From an uncultured Alphaproteobacteria bacterium (lineage in GTDB: Bacteria; Pseudomonadota; Alphaproteobacteria; RF32; CAG-239), in contig CALXWA010000006.1 of NCBI GenBank assembly GCA_944392275.1, forward strand, positions 21,811 through 85,810: a DNA stretch of 64,000 nt. Direction: 5' to 3'. The notes beneath the pieces were generated by a model. The model searched no databases, was not told the DNA's origin, and saw nothing but the letters and a program-made list of their open reading frames with translations. Each line of letters opens with the position of its first letter. Positions within the stretch are counted from its first letter, which is position 1. Shown in pieces: positions 25,506 to 35,153 of the stretch. The position numbers and the translations under genes are program-made.

Positions 25506-25691
25506 CCGACTCTCCTTTTATTTTATCGGCATGATATTATATTCTCTTTATAATTTCAATAGAGCTTCTGTGGGGTGTTGGCATTCCTAGATTTAAGTAT
25601 AGGTGGCCAATAGGTTTATAACCGCTTTTTATGATATGGCGAAAGATTAAATTAGAGATATCGAAAACATTTTTTTAATAGGGAGATATCC

Positions 25692-25979
25692 ATGAAAAAT
25701 TTGGCTGTCAGCTTGGGGGCAAGGGTCTTAAAAGCGATGGGAAATGAAAAACGGTTGGAAATCTTATTCCAATTGTTGGAGAAAGAGCAGAATGTCGGAG
25801 AATTAGAAAGAAAAGTTGGCCTCAGTCAATCTGCTTTGTCTCAACATTTAGCCGTGTTGCGTGGTGAAAATTTAGTTAAAACAAGAAGGGAAGCTCAGAC
25901 CATTTTTTATTCTCTGCATGGCGAAAATGTGGTTAAGGTTCTAAAGCTTTTGCTGGAGATGTATCAGCATCGTTATTAA
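25692..25979 (+). CDS. ArsR-family transcriptional regulator
   Basis: A 95-residue single winged-helix regulator. The segment LKAMGNEKRLEILFQLLEKE, the recognition helix QSALSQHLAVLRGENLVKTRR and the wing QTIFYSL are typical of ArsR/SmtB. No cysteine metal site (ELCVCDL type) is present, so it is more likely a non-metal sensor. Its target is unknown. The stop overlaps that of convergent rnd by 4 bases. Confidence 0.87.
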   Translation: MKNLAVSLGARVLKAMGNEKRLEILFQLLEKEQNVGELERKVGLSQSALSQHLAVLRGENLVKTRREAQTIFYSLHGENVVKVLKLLLEMYQHRY

Positions 25980-27139
25980 TCTGGTTGTGCGGTAGTTAGT
26001 GTGATCTGACGGCTTTTGGTATCATAAGAGATGGCTAATTTTCCCTCACGTAACAAAAGAGCATATTGGCCAAAGATTTCAAGTCGCCAATCGGTTAACA
26101 TTTGAAGTCCTAAGTCGACCCCGCTGCTGAAGAGATGTAATTCTTCCTCATCGGTAATTAATTTTGGGGTTACGTTCTCTTGTTGGCTACGAATTTTAAG
26201 CAAAAGTTTTAAGAGCTCTTGTAAAGAAGAATTTCCCGAAGGAAGCTCTTTTTCTTTTGTCGGGATGACATATTCTGTTTTGGGAATGCTTTGGAAATGA
26301 TTAATGACCTCTAGAATTTCGTCCCCAAGTTTTCCTTGTGCGACTTCGGCTTTTAAGTTGCGAATTTGCAAAAGCTCTTCTTTATTATGTGGGCAAACGG
26401 AAGCAATGTTGAGCAACAGTTCATCTTTCATGATGGACTGACGAGGGGTATTGTGCTTTTTAGCACGTTCTTCTCGCCATGCGGCCAGTTCGCGAAGGAG
26501 AGTCAGGTAGCGAGCATTGTGCGAACGATGACGAATACGTTTCCATGCTTCTGTGGGGTGGACAATGTAGGTTTCCGGATTGCTTAAGACGGACATCTCT
26601 TCTGCAATCCATGTCTGGCGTCCGGTTTCATGTAATTTTTCTTTTAGATATTGGTATATTTTTACCAAATGTGTGACATCGGCCAAAGCGTATTGCAACT
26701 GTGTTTCATCTAAGGGACGGCGGCTCCAATCGGAGAGACGACTGCTTTTATCCAACTCAATATGCAAAATGTGGCGAACCAAACTTTCATAACTTGCCGA
26801 ATCGCCAAATCCGGTTGCCATTCCGGCAATTTGTGTATCAAAAATCGGGCTGGGAATGTGTCCACTCAAGTTAAAAAGAATTTCTATATCTTGTCGTCCG
26901 GAGTGAAAAACTTTGACAACTTTTTGATTCTGCATTAAATCAAAAAAACTTTGTAAATCAAGTCCTTCTGCAAGAGGATCAATAATGGCACATTTTTCCA
27001 AAGAACCAATTTGGATTAAACAAAGTTTGGCATAATATGTTTTTTCTCGCAGAAATTCCAGATCAACGGTTATAAAGTCATATTTTTGCAAACTCCGGCA
27101 AAATTCTTCTAATTTATCGGTTTGTTGAATTAATTCCAT
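25976..27139 (-). CDS. rnd: Ribonuclease D
   Basis: A 3'-5' exoribonuclease acting in tRNA 3' maturation. The DEDD catalytic domain starts with TVDLEFLRE (D26, E28) and continues with VKVFHSGRQDIEIL and the third motif YALADVTHL. An HRDC domain follows (about residues 205-290, LLRELAAWREERAKKHNTPR). The 387-residue length is normal for the family. Confidence 0.94.
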   Translation of the reverse strand: MELIQQTDKLEEFCRSLQKYDFITVDLEFLREKTYYAKLCLIQIGSLEKCAIIDPLAEGLDLQSFFDLMQNQKVVKVFHSGRQDIEILFNLSGHIPSPIFDTQIAGMATGFGDSASYESLVRHILHIELDKSSRLSDWSRRPLDETQLQYALADVTHLVKIYQYLKEKLHETGRQTWIAEEMSVLSNPETYIVHPTEAWKRIRHRSHNARYLTLLRELAAWREERAKKHNTPRQSIMKDELLLNIASVCPHNKEELLQIRNLKAEVAQGKLGDEILEVINHFQSIPKTEYVIPTKEKELPSGNSSLQELLKLLLKIRSQQENVTPKLITDEEELHLFSSGVDLGLQMLTDWRLEIFGQYALLLREGKLAISYDTKSRQITLTTAQPD

Positions 27140-27199
27140 TATTTTCCTCTTTTTTTTCTTCAGATTAAGATTTTTTTTGACCTTGTCAACTTTTAAAAC

Positions 27200-27228
27200 T
27201 TGACTTTAGACAAAAAAAAAGCTGAATA
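27200..27228 (+). promoter_or_regulatory. Promoter region of the orphan gene at 27275
   Basis: TTGACT at 27200-27205 is followed 17 bases later by TGAATA, which overlaps TATAAA. CTTTAGACAAAA (27204-27215) is the reverse complement form of the TTTTGTCTAAA element. Confidence 0.45.
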
Positions 27229-27274
27229 TAAACTCATGTTTAAATTTTTTTAGTAATTTTTAATTTTTATTTTT

Positions 27275-27829
27275 ATGAAAGCTAAATTTTTTTTGAAGCG
27301 CCAGTCTCCTGAGGTGAATACCGGCGATTTTATGCAGAGTGTGTTAGAGATATGTCAGAACAACCATATTGATGCTGATGTTTTTCAGGCCGTTCGCGTA
27401 TCAGGTAAAAAACAAGATGAAGAGTATGGAATCACGGTCAAGGTTGATCAAAATGATGTGCTTCGGCTTGCAAGGATTTTGAAAGATGCTTTTCGTCAGG
27501 AAGAGATTGTTGTTTATCACAAACTTCCGAATCCGCCAAGAGAAGTCGAAACCGCAAAGGTTTGTACTTTGCTTGTTCCCGATGATTCAGCTCCGGCAAG
27601 CCCACAAGTTGCGGCATTGACGTTACATTCCGTTTTGCAAGAGCTTTATCGAAAAAGCGGAATAAACTGTACTCTTGTGGTAGATCGTAAAGGTTTTACT
27701 TTATCAATTTGGGGTGTGTCTTACGGAGTTCCAAATCCGGATGCTTGGCATCGGTATTTGCAAGCAGCCTTGAAAAAAGGTCGGTGTGGTGTTTATCAAT
27801 ATCGCTATGTAAATGTTCAAGTGATTTGA
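27275..27829 (+). CDS. Orphan cytoplasmic protein of unknown function
   Basis: A 184-residue soluble protein; no family is recognised. The two halves look loosely alike: each has a helix starting SVL (SVLEICQNN and SVLQELYRKSG), then strands, then an aspartate-led helix (DQNDVLRLARILKDAF and NPDAWHRYLQAALKKG). This suggests an internal duplication. The ATG follows a T/A-only leader with no Shine-Dalgarno sequence. It has its own promoter and terminator. Confidence 0.7.
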   Translation: MKAKFFLKRQSPEVNTGDFMQSVLEICQNNHIDADVFQAVRVSGKKQDEEYGITVKVDQNDVLRLARILKDAFRQEEIVVYHKLPNPPREVETAKVCTLLVPDDSAPASPQVAALTLHSVLQELYRKSGINCTLVVDRKGFTLSIWGVSYGVPNPDAWHRYLQAALKKGRCGVYQYRYVNVQVI

Positions 27830-27833
27830 CCAA

Positions 27834-27867
27834 AAAGTCTGAGATTTTAATCTCAGACTTTTTTTTG
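27834..27867 (+). terminator. Terminator of the orphan gene at 27275
   Basis: The 12-bp stem AAGTCTGAGATT/AATCTCAGACTT with a two-base loop is followed by a T run. Confidence 0.9.
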
Positions 27868-27886
27868 TCTTTTTGTAAAAAAATAC

Positions 27887-27915
27887 TTGATTTTGTCCGA
27901 AAAATTTTATATACC
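27887..27915 (+). promoter_or_regulatory. Promoter of the orphan gene at 27990
   Basis: TTGATT and TATACC are 17 bases apart. TTTTGTCCGAAAA starts within the -35 element, close to the placement of TTTTGTCTAAAA upstream of 13369. Confidence 0.5.
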
Positions 27916-27989
27916 ATAGGCATAAATTAATAATGTAGATACTATTTTGTGCCGCAAGGCGTTTAATTAATTAAATTTATTTTATAATT

Positions 27990-28604
27990 ATGGAACATCA
28001 AGAAAACAAAGTCCCCGTGATGGACTTGCAGAAGTATGCAATTGTTGATGCATCTTCTTTGAGCGAAGCTACACGTTTAGTGTTTAAAAATTTGACAGAA
28101 CGCTATGGTAAGAACATGGTCGACGGTGTCGTCCTTTCTCCCCACGGAGAGAGTAAGGTCGTTTTTGTTGAAACCCTGAAAAAAGAGGGGCCGATCGTTG
28201 AGCAGATTAATAAGTTGGCGGAGATGTATTCTCTTTATCCGGCTTATGTTGTCAATGAAGACAAAGACCACCTGCCAAAGTTTGGAAACTTGCCTTGGTA
28301 TGTTGTTGAAGCAGCAATAATGTTGTTTGACAAGCCGGCCGGAGGTCTGGAAGAGTTCAAGGAAAAGATGAGCCATGTCATGAAAGTTATTTATCGTGAA
28401 GATAGTACTTTTGTGAAGGCCTTTGTGTATGAGGGTAATACCTATATGCATGTTGTTTTCTTCAATTCTGAAAGAAGTCCGAAATATCGTGGTAAAAATT
28501 TGGGAGTTCCACAGTGGCGGGATGAGATTGAACGCCTGAAAAGGGAAATTCAAGTTCCATGTTCAAAGTGCGAGTTTAAGGTTGTGCGTTACGCAAACCT
28601 TTAA
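27990..28604 (+). CDS. Orphan cytoplasmic protein of unknown function
   Basis: A 204-residue soluble protein without a signal peptide; the family is not recognised. It may have two alpha/beta halves: residues 20-90 with DGVVLSPHGESKVVFVETL, and 115-195 with FVKAFVYEGNTYMHVVFFN. Each is followed by a helix. CSKC lies near the C-terminus. The ATG follows an A/T-only leader without a Shine-Dalgarno sequence. It lies directly downstream of another orphan with the same layout, but a terminator separates them. Confidence 0.7.
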   Translation: MEHQENKVPVMDLQKYAIVDASSLSEATRLVFKNLTERYGKNMVDGVVLSPHGESKVVFVETLKKEGPIVEQINKLAEMYSLYPAYVVNEDKDHLPKFGNLPWYVVEAAIMLFDKPAGGLEEFKEKMSHVMKVIYREDSTFVKAFVYEGNTYMHVVFFNSERSPKYRGKNLGVPQWRDEIERLKREIQVPCSKCEFKVVRYANL

Positions 28605-28616
28605 TGTCTGAAAAGA

Positions 28617-28652
28617 AAGAGTTGATCCTTGTTGGATCAGCTCTTTTTTTTT
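28617..28652 (+). terminator. Terminator of the orphan gene at 27990
   Basis: The 12-bp stem AAGAGTTGATCC/GGATCAGCTCTT (one G-U pair) is followed by nine T. Confidence 0.9.
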
Positions 28653-28698
28653 GTTTTTCGGGAGCAAAGTTTATTTCTGTTGTTGCTTTTCTTAGAAA

Positions 28699-28727
28699 TT
28701 GGCATTAAAACTATAAAAAATATATTA
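28699..28727 (+). promoter_or_regulatory. Likely promoter of aspS
   Basis: TTGGCA and ATATTA are 17 bases apart, about 20 bases before the ATG. Confidence 0.4.
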
Positions 28728-28748
28728 ATTTTTAATACGAGGTTGTAA

Positions 28749-30515
28749 ATGAATTGTTATCGTACCCATACCTGTGGGGAGTTAAGAACAGGAGATATCG
28801 GCAAAAAAGTTAAATTAGCCGGTTGGATTCATCGTAAACGGAATTTTGGTAATTTGTGTTTTGTTGATTTACGAGATCATTACGGAATTACTCAATGCGT
28901 AGTCGATAGCAGTTCGGATTTATTTGCTAAAGTTGAGGCTTTGCGTCCCGAATCGGTTATTGCCTTTGAGGGAGAAGTTGTGGCTCGTGAAAGTGTTAAT
29001 AAAAATATTCCGACCGGAGAGATTGAAATTAAGGTTTCTTCTTTAGAAGTTCATTCTGAGGCGGATGTTTTGCCTTTTCAGGTTGCGATTGAAGATGATG
29101 CTCCGGAAGAAATTCGCTTGAAATATCGTTTTTTGGATTTGCGGAAAGATCGCATCCATAAAAATATTTTATTGCGTTCTGCGGTTATTCAACGTTCACG
29201 TGAATTGATGCGAGAGCAAGGTTTTACGGAGTATCAAACTCCGATTTTGACGGCATCTTCTCCGGAAGGAGCTCGAGATTTCTTAGTGCCCTCTCGCTTA
29301 AATCCGGGAAAGTTTTATGCCCTGCCTCAGGCCCCACAACAATTTAAACAATTGTTGATGGTCTCTGGGTTTGATAAGTATTTTCAAATTGCTCCTTGTT
29401 TTCGTGATGAAGATCCTCGGGCTGATCGTTCTCCCGGCGAGTTTTATCAAATGGATATGGAAATGAGTTTTGCAACTCAGGAAGATGTCTTTAAGGTGAT
29501 TGAGCATACGCTCGGAACAATCTTTAATGAGTTTGCCAATGGCAAAAAAGTTGATCAAGCTCCGTTTGTCCACATTCCCTTCCGTGAGGCAATGCAAAAA
29601 TATGGTTCCGATAAGCCGGATTTAAGAAATCCGCTGATTTTGGAAAATGCAACGGACTTCTTTGGGGATTCCGGTTTTGGGGTTTATGATTCTTTGGTCA
29701 AGGAAGGAAATCAGGTTAAGGCAATGGTCGTGAAAGGGATTGCCGATAAGCCGAGATCTTTTTTTGATAAACTCAGTGATTATGCCAAAGCCGAAGGAAT
29801 GGGCGGAATTGCCTATGTGGCTTTTGCTTCTTCCGGTGCAAAGGGTATTGCCAAGTTGTTAAGTGAGAGCAAAATGGCCGAATTGAAAAATCGCTACCAT
29901 TTGCAAGAAGGTGATGCCGTTTTATTTATGACCGGAAAGGGAATGAAATTTGATAAGTTTAGCGGACGCTTGAGAAATAAAGTCGGGGAAGAGCTTAAAC
30001 TTATTGATGAAAATTCTTTCAAAATGTGTTGGATTGTTGATTTTCCGTTTTATGAGGAAAATGAAGAAACCGGTGCTGTTGAATTTTCACATAATCCGTT
30101 CTCAATGCCGCAAGGGGGCTTGGATGCTCTGTTAAATAAAAAGCCGCTGGAGATTTTGGCTTATCAGTATGATTTTGTTTGTAACGGTGTTGAATTGCTT
30201 TCCGGTGCGGTACGAAATCATCAACCGGAAATTATGTATAAGGCGTTTGAAATTGCCGGTTATGATAACAGTGTGGTTGATAATAAGTTTGGTGGAATGA
30301 TCAGTGCCTTTAAGTTTGGGGCTCCTCCTCACGCGGGTTCGGCTTATGGGGTTGATCGGTTGGTTATGTTGTTGCTTGATGAACCAATTATCCGTGATGT
30401 TATTTTGTTCCCGTTAAACGGAAAAGCTCAGGATTTGATGATGCAAGCTCCGAATGTGGTTACGCAACAACAACTTGATGAATTGCATATTGCCGTTGTT
30501 GAAGATAAAAAATAA
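28749..30515 (+). CDS. aspS: Aspartyl-tRNA synthetase
   Basis: Charges tRNA-Asp and, as the alphaproteobacterial bacterial-type enzyme, possibly also tRNA-Asn. The 588-residue class II synthetase has the N-terminal OB-fold anticodon domain ([19 protein letters not shown]). Motif 2 is in [24 protein letters not shown], the bacterial GAD insertion follows, and motif 3 is [19 protein letters not shown]. The length and all motifs are normal. Confidence 0.97.
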   Translation: MNCYRTHTCGELRTGDIGKKVKLAGWIHRKRNFGNLCFVDLRDHYGITQCVVDSSSDLFAKVEALRPESVIAFEGEVVARESVNKNIPTGEIEIKVSSLEVHSEADVLPFQVAIEDDAPEEIRLKYRFLDLRKDRIHKNILLRSAVIQRSRELMREQGFTEYQTPILTASSPEGARDFLVPSRLNPGKFYALPQAPQQFKQLLMVSGFDKYFQIAPCFRDEDPRADRSPGEFYQMDMEMSFATQEDVFKVIEHTLGTIFNEFANGKKVDQAPFVHIPFREAMQKYGSDKPDLRNPLILENATDFFGDSGFGVYDSLVKEGNQVKAMVVKGIADKPRSFFDKLSDYAKAEGMGGIAYVAFASSGAKGIAKLLSESKMAELKNRYHLQEGDAVLFMTGKGMKFDKFSGRLRNKVGEELKLIDENSFKMCWIVDFPFYEENEETGAVEFSHNPFSMPQGGLDALLNKKPLEILAYQYDFVCNGVELLSGAVRNHQPEIMYKAFEIAGYDNSVVDNKFGGMISAFKFGAPPHAGSAYGVDRLVMLLLDEPIIRDVILFPLNGKAQDLMMQAPNVVTQQQLDELHIAVVEDKK

Positions 30516-30533
30516 GCTTTTCTTATTTTTGGT

Positions 30534-30561
30534 AAGCCCCGATTTTCGGGGCTTTTTTTTT
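30534..30561 (+). terminator. Terminator of aspS
   Basis: The GC-rich stem GCCCCGA/TCGGGGC with a three-base loop is followed by a T run. Confidence 0.93.
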
Positions 30562-30826
30562 ACGAATCGAGATAAAAAAACACACTTATAAGTAGAGACT
30601 CTAAAAAAATTTTTTATTAGAAGTCATTAAGAAAAAAATAAGCAAAAAGAATGGCTTAAAATAAAATTATTTAAAAACAATGTTATAACTCTTTTTGGCA
30701 ATGACGGATTTTAATTTATTATTGAATTTGTTCATCTGTCGGGTTAGTTTGTGTTCATAATATAATATGTTATATCATTTTTTTCTAATTTATTGATTCT
30801 GTTTGACTATTTATAAGGAGTATTGG
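30562..30826 (+). other. AT-rich region upstream of the autotransporter gene
   Basis: No gene is seen. An AT-rich near-palindrome (ATATAAcatATTATAT type) lies near 30757-30778 and may be part of the promoter or an operator. No -35/-10 pair could be fixed with confidence. The ribosome site AAGGAG is at 30815-30820. Confidence 0.4.
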
Positions 30827-32788
30827 ATGTATAAAGGACTATTTTTGGCTGTGTCGGCTTTATTGGTTTCCGGAACGGCTCAAGCCTCTTTTACGGCTGT
30901 TTCTGACGGAGTTTCCGGTTCTGTCTTAGAGGGAGAAAGTTTGTATTCGGTGCAAGATGTTTTATCAATCGGGGATAATGTTAAATTTGAAAACAACCAA
31001 CTTGTCAGCAGCGGAGAAACAATAACAAAAGGGACTGTTTTGACAACGGATGAAGCAACAAAAGTTACAATCGGAGATGGTGTCGAATTTCGTGAGAATC
31101 AAAATTTGAATGGTTTGGGCGGAGTTATTTATAACGGAATGGATGCTGAAATCACTTTTGAAGGGGCCGTGCATTTTATTGAAAACTCTTCTTCTTCAAG
31201 CGGAGCTGCCGTTTATAACAATGGGATTATAAATTTTAACGGGGATAGTTTTTGGAGTCAAAATAAATCAGGAGAAAAACTTTTAGACATTAGTAATGGA
31301 AATATTGTGAACTTTAATTCCGGAACGGCTCATCTTGATGGCGGAATTTCCGGTGGTGTTGTTCGTGTGAATGGCGGTGTTTTGGATATTGGTACGGGAA
31401 AGCTTAATGTTCAAAAAATTCATTTTGAGAAAGGAACAACGTTAGCTTTAGATATTAATGATGTGGATGATTATGGGCAAATTACGGCACAAAGGTTTTC
31501 CAATACCGGAGCTAAGTTAAAGGCAACCATTGCCCAAGGGGTGTTTGACAAAGCGGCAGAGCATGAAGATGGGTTGTCTTTTCAATTAATCAGTGGTCCA
31601 AATCAGGATGAATTTGTTAATGATTTTAGTAATGCCATGTATCGTTTTGAGGGCGATGGTAGTGGAAAATATACCATACAAAAAGTTGCCACGGCATCGG
31701 ATATTGCCGGACAGGGAAATCCTTCTCTTGCGGATGCGGCCGGTGCTTGGACCGATGAAAAGAATGATTTTACACTGCAGAATCAAAAAGAAATGGCCGA
31801 GTATTTGAATGAATTGGCACAAAATAATCCGGAGGCTTATCAAAAAGCTTTGGGGGCTTTGGCTCCTGAGATTGCCAATAAGGTTCAGTTTGCGGTTAAT
31901 GAAAATACGAATCAGGTCTTTGGAGCGGTAAGCAGTCGTTTTACGGGTGGTTGCGGTTTTTATTGTAGCGGGGCCGAAGGTTTTTCATCCGGCGATGAGT
32001 TGTTTCAGCACTCTATGACATGGGTTCAAGGGTTGTACAATAAGTCCGAATTGAATCGGGAAAACGGGTTTGATGCCGAATCTTCCGGTGTTGCAATGGG
32101 CTTTGAACATTATTTGGACACGGATGTTAAATTAGGGGGCGGTTACGCTTATACCGGAAGCGATGTTGACAGCCAAAGCCGGACAACCGATATTGAAAGT
32201 CATACGTTGTTTGTTTATGGAGAATATAAGCCTTCACAATGGTTTGTAAACGGAATTTTGGGCTATACTTTTTCGGATTATGAAGAAAAAGGTTATAATG
32301 GAAATCAAGCCGATTTTGATGTTAATAGTATCAGTTGGCAAGTTATGGGCGGATATGATCTGAATTATGAGTATTGGACGATTACGCCGCAAGTCGGAGT
32401 TCGTTATACCAATTTTGATAAAGATGGATATCAAGATGCTTATGGGCAAGAAGTAAGCGGTGGAAAATCAGATGTCCTTACTTTTATTTCCGGAGTAAAG
32501 ACTTCATATGAATATCTTTTGGATAATGATGTTCGGTTGCGGCCGGAGGTTAAAATGGCGGTTACCTACGATGTGGTCAACGACAGTGCGGCATCAACGG
32601 TGTTGTTGAGCAACGGAAGCTCATATGTGGTTAATAATCAGGCTTTGGATCGGTTTGGAATTGAGACCGGTTTGGGCTTGGCGGTCGGTGTTGCAGACGA
32701 TGTTGAGTTCTCTTTGGGGTATGAGGGAAAATTTCGTGAAGATTATAAAGACAATACCGGTTTGCTTAGTCTGAAATATAAATTTTAG
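30827..32788 (+). CDS. Autotransporter with Pmp-like passenger
   Basis: A 653-residue type V secreted protein. The signal peptide ends near TAQAS (residue 20). The short passenger (to about residue 345) carries FxxN and GGxI/GAAV elements (FENN, FREN, GGVIYNG, FIEN, SGAAVYNNG), which resemble the repeats of chlamydial polymorphic membrane proteins. A helical linker with ALGALAPEIANKVQFAV leads into the C-terminal autotransporter barrel (SHTLFVYGEYKPSQWFVNG), and the chain ends LLSLKYKF with a terminal phenylalanine. ATG 30827 has AAGGAG six bases upstream. Its role in surface adhesion is inferred. Confidence 0.88.
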   Translation: MYKGLFLAVSALLVSGTAQASFTAVSDGVSGSVLEGESLYSVQDVLSIGDNVKFENNQLVSSGETITKGTVLTTDEATKVTIGDGVEFRENQNLNGLGGVIYNGMDAEITFEGAVHFIENSSSSSGAAVYNNGIINFNGDSFWSQNKSGEKLLDISNGNIVNFNSGTAHLDGGISGGVVRVNGGVLDIGTGKLNVQKIHFEKGTTLALDINDVDDYGQITAQRFSNTGAKLKATIAQGVFDKAAEHEDGLSFQLISGPNQDEFVNDFSNAMYRFEGDGSGKYTIQKVATASDIAGQGNPSLADAAGAWTDEKNDFTLQNQKEMAEYLNELAQNNPEAYQKALGALAPEIANKVQFAVNENTNQVFGAVSSRFTGGCGFYCSGAEGFSSGDELFQHSMTWVQGLYNKSELNRENGFDAESSGVAMGFEHYLDTDVKLGGGYAYTGSDVDSQSRTTDIESHTLFVYGEYKPSQWFVNGILGYTFSDYEEKGYNGNQADFDVNSISWQVMGGYDLNYEYWTITPQVGVRYTNFDKDGYQDAYGQEVSGGKSDVLTFISGVKTSYEYLLDNDVRLRPEVKMAVTYDVVNDSAASTVLLSNGSSYVVNNQALDRFGIETGLGLAVGVADDVEFSLGYEGKFREDYKDNTGLLSLKYKF

Positions 32789-32805
32789 CCGAAACTCCGT
32801 TTTGC

Positions 32806-32845
32806 AGAAATCCCGGTGTTAAAAACATTGGGATTTCTTGTATTT
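32806..32845 (+). terminator. Probable terminator of the autotransporter gene
   Basis: A 15-bp imperfect stem (AGAAATCCC.../...GGGATTTCT) is followed by an interrupted T-rich stretch. It is weaker than the others in the window. Confidence 0.6.
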
Positions 32846-32918
32846 TAAACTGTTAAAAAATATAGAAAGGGGTATGTATAGAGTCATACGTATTTTTTAA
32901 CTTTTGCAGAGGTTTAAA

Positions 32919-33803
32919 ATGAAAGGGATTATTCTTGCCGGAGGGAGCGGTTCTCGGCTCTATCCGCTTACGGAGACGACCAGCAAACAGCTTTTACCGG
33001 TTTATGACAAACCGATGATTTATTATCCGCTCTCGACGTTGATGTCCTTTGGGATTAAAGATATTTTGATTATTTCAACGCCTCAGGATACGCCCAATAT
33101 TGAAAAGTTTTTTGGTAACGGGGAACGGCTCGGATTAAACATTTCTTACAAAGTTCAACAGGCTCCGAAAGGAATTGCCGAAGCTTTTATTTTAGGGGCG
33201 GATTTTATCGGTAATGAAGAAGTTTGTTTGATTTTGGGTGATAATATTTTTTATATGGGAGATCAAATCCATCGTTTTCGAGATGAGGTGGCTAAAAACC
33301 CAGGCGGAGTTGTGTTTGGGTATCATGTCTCAGATCCGGAACGTTTTGGCGTGGTTGAGTTTGATCGGGATCATAAAGTTATTTCCATTGAGGAAAAGCC
33401 CAAAAATCCAAAATCAAATTATGCCGTGGTCGGTTTGTATTTTTACAAACCCGATGTTGTGGAAAAAGCTAAAAATTTGCAACCGTCGGCTCGCGGAGAA
33501 CTGGAAATTACCGACATTAATAAGCTCTATTTAGCCGAAGGGCGGCTCAATGTCGTGATTATGAAACGCGGTAATGCTTGGTTAGATGCCGGAACGCCGA
33601 AATCTTTGTTGGATTCTTCAAATTTTGTGGAAATTATTGAAGAGCGACAAGGATTAAAGATTGCCTGTGTGGAGGAAATTGCTTATCGAAGAGGGTTTAT
33701 TGATGATACTCAAATGCTCAAAATCATAAATTCTCTTAAGGATGGAATTTCGTACAAAGATTATTTAAAACGTGTGTATGAGGAATATCATGAAGATTAT
33801 TAA
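32919..33803 (+). CDS. rmlA: Glucose-1-phosphate thymidylyltransferase
   Basis: First step of dTDP-L-rhamnose synthesis: dTTP plus glucose-1-phosphate to dTDP-glucose. The 294-residue protein has the nucleotidyltransferase signature GGSGSRLYPLT and the family segments TSKQLLPVYDKPMIYYPLS and ILGDNIFYG-like LILGDNIFYMG. ATG 32919 has AGAGG upstream; a TTG 15 bases earlier in frame is less likely. It heads rmlA-C-D-B and overlaps rmlC by 14 bases. Confidence 0.96.
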   Translation: MKGIILAGGSGSRLYPLTETTSKQLLPVYDKPMIYYPLSTLMSFGIKDILIISTPQDTPNIEKFFGNGERLGLNISYKVQQAPKGIAEAFILGADFIGNEEVCLILGDNIFYMGDQIHRFRDEVAKNPGGVVFGYHVSDPERFGVVEFDRDHKVISIEEKPKNPKSNYAVVGLYFYKPDVVEKAKNLQPSARGELEITDINKLYLAEGRLNVVIMKRGNAWLDAGTPKSLLDSSNFVEIIEERQGLKIACVEEIAYRRGFIDDTQMLKIINSLKDGISYKDYLKRVYEEYHEDY

Positions 33804-34326
33804 TACGCCGATTAAGGATGTGTACATTATTGAACCGCAGATTTTTAAAGATGAGCGGGGATATTTTTTTGAAAGTTATAATCAGGCTAAGTTTGAAGAA
33901 GCCGGATTGCACTATAATTTTATTCAAGACAACCAATCAAAATCTGTTTATGGGACTATTCGCGGTCTTCATTTTCAGAAAGGAGAGTTTTCGCAAGCAA
34001 AATTGGTTCGAGTTTTGCAGGGATGTGTTTTGGATGTGGCGGTTGATTTGCGTCCGGGTTCTGAGACATATGGGCAACATGTGGCGGTTGAGTTGTCAGC
34101 AGAGAATAATCGGCAATTGATGATCCCGAGAAATTTTGCTCATGGTTTTTCGGTTTTATCAGAGACGGCGGTCTTTGCTTATAAATGTGATAATGTTTAT
34201 AATAAAGCCTCCGAAGGCGGGATTAATTTTAATGATAAAAGTCTCGGAATTGACTGGAGAATTCCGCTTGATAAGGCAATTTTGTCTGAAAAAGATAAAG
34301 TTTTACCAATGTTAAAGGATTTATAA
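33790..34326 (+). CDS. rmlC: dTDP-4-dehydrorhamnose 3,5-epimerase
   Basis: Epimerises dTDP-4-keto-6-deoxyglucose at C3 and C5. The 178-residue cupin enzyme has the start IEPQIFKDERGYFFESYN, the catalytic histidine region GTIRGLHFQ (H61) and IPRNFAHGFSVLSE. ATG 33790 lies inside the 3' end of rmlA with GAGGA upstream; it overlaps rmlD by one base (TAATG). Confidence 0.96.
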   Translation: MKIINTPIKDVYIIEPQIFKDERGYFFESYNQAKFEEAGLHYNFIQDNQSKSVYGTIRGLHFQKGEFSQAKLVRVLQGCVLDVAVDLRPGSETYGQHVAVELSAENNRQLMIPRNFAHGFSVLSETAVFAYKCDNVYNKASEGGINFNDKSLGIDWRIPLDKAILSEKDKVLPMLKDL

Positions 34327-35153
34327 TGTATTTGGTGGTCGGAGCAAACGGGCAGCTTGGTCATGAGCTAAAGTTGCTTTTGGGAGAAAACGCCGTTTAT
34401 GCAGATCGTGAAGAACTGGATATTACGGATGAAAATGCGGTAAAAGCTTTTTGCAATTCTCATAATTTTCAGGCGATTGTGAATTGTGCCGCGTATACGG
34501 CTGTTGATAAGGCGGAAGAAAATGCCGATGTGGTTGAAAAAATTAATGTTTTGGGGCCAAGAAATTTAGCTCAAACAGGGATTCCTATTATCCATATTTC
34601 AACCGATTATGTTTTTGAGGGAACAGGTCATTTGCCGTATGTTGAAACGGACGAGGCTTGTCCCTGTTCGGTTTATGGAAAGACAAAATTGGCCGGGGAA
34701 AAGGTTGTTTTAGAACATGCTTCGGCGGCCTTTGTTTTGCGGACATCGTGGTTGTATTCTGCGTATGGCAATAATTTTGTGAAAACCATGTTGCGTCTTG
34801 GGGCTGAAAAAGAGACTCTGAATGTCGTTTTTGATCAAATCGGCACCCCGACTTATGCAAAAGATTTGGCTAAAGTTATTGTGATGTTGCTCCCGAAATT
34901 GACTTTGGGAAAAAAAGAAATTTATCATTATTCGGATGAAGGGGTTTGTTCTTGGTATGATTTTGCTGTTGAAATTATGTCGGCAGCCGGTTTACAATGC
35001 AAAGTATTGCCGATAGAGAGCAAAGATTATCCGACCTTGGCACAACGTCCGGCTTATTCGGTTTTGAATAAAGCGAAAATTAAACGGGATTTTGGGATTA
35101 CGATTAACCATTGGAGAGAAAGTTTGTTATCATGTCTGAAAGAACTATCTTAG
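34326..35153 (+). CDS. rmlD: dTDP-4-dehydrorhamnose reductase
   Basis: Final NAD(P)H-dependent step giving dTDP-L-rhamnose. The Rossmann motif VVGANGQLGHEL is at the N-terminus and the SDR catalytic pair is in VYGKTKLAGE. RTSWLYSAYGNNFVKTM is typical of the family. It is 275 residues long and overlaps rmlB by 22 bases. Confidence 0.95.
   Translation: MYLVVGANGQLGHELKLLLGENAVYADREELDITDENAVKAFCNSHNFQAIVNCAAYTAVDKAEENADVVEKINVLGPRNLAQTGIPIIHISTDYVFEGTGHLPYVETDEACPCSVYGKTKLAGEKVVLEHASAAFVLRTSWLYSAYGNNFVKTMLRLGAEKETLNVVFDQIGTPTYAKDLAKVIVMLLPKLTLGKKEIYHYSDEGVCSWYDFAVEIMSAAGLQCKVLPIESKDYPTLAQRPAYSVLNKAKIKRDFGITINHWRESLLSCLKELS

Noticed and set aside
28077..28553. A 158-codon minus-strand frame opposite the orphan at 27990
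   Set aside because: It has no ribosome site or promoter; the plus-strand frame has both a promoter and a matching terminator.
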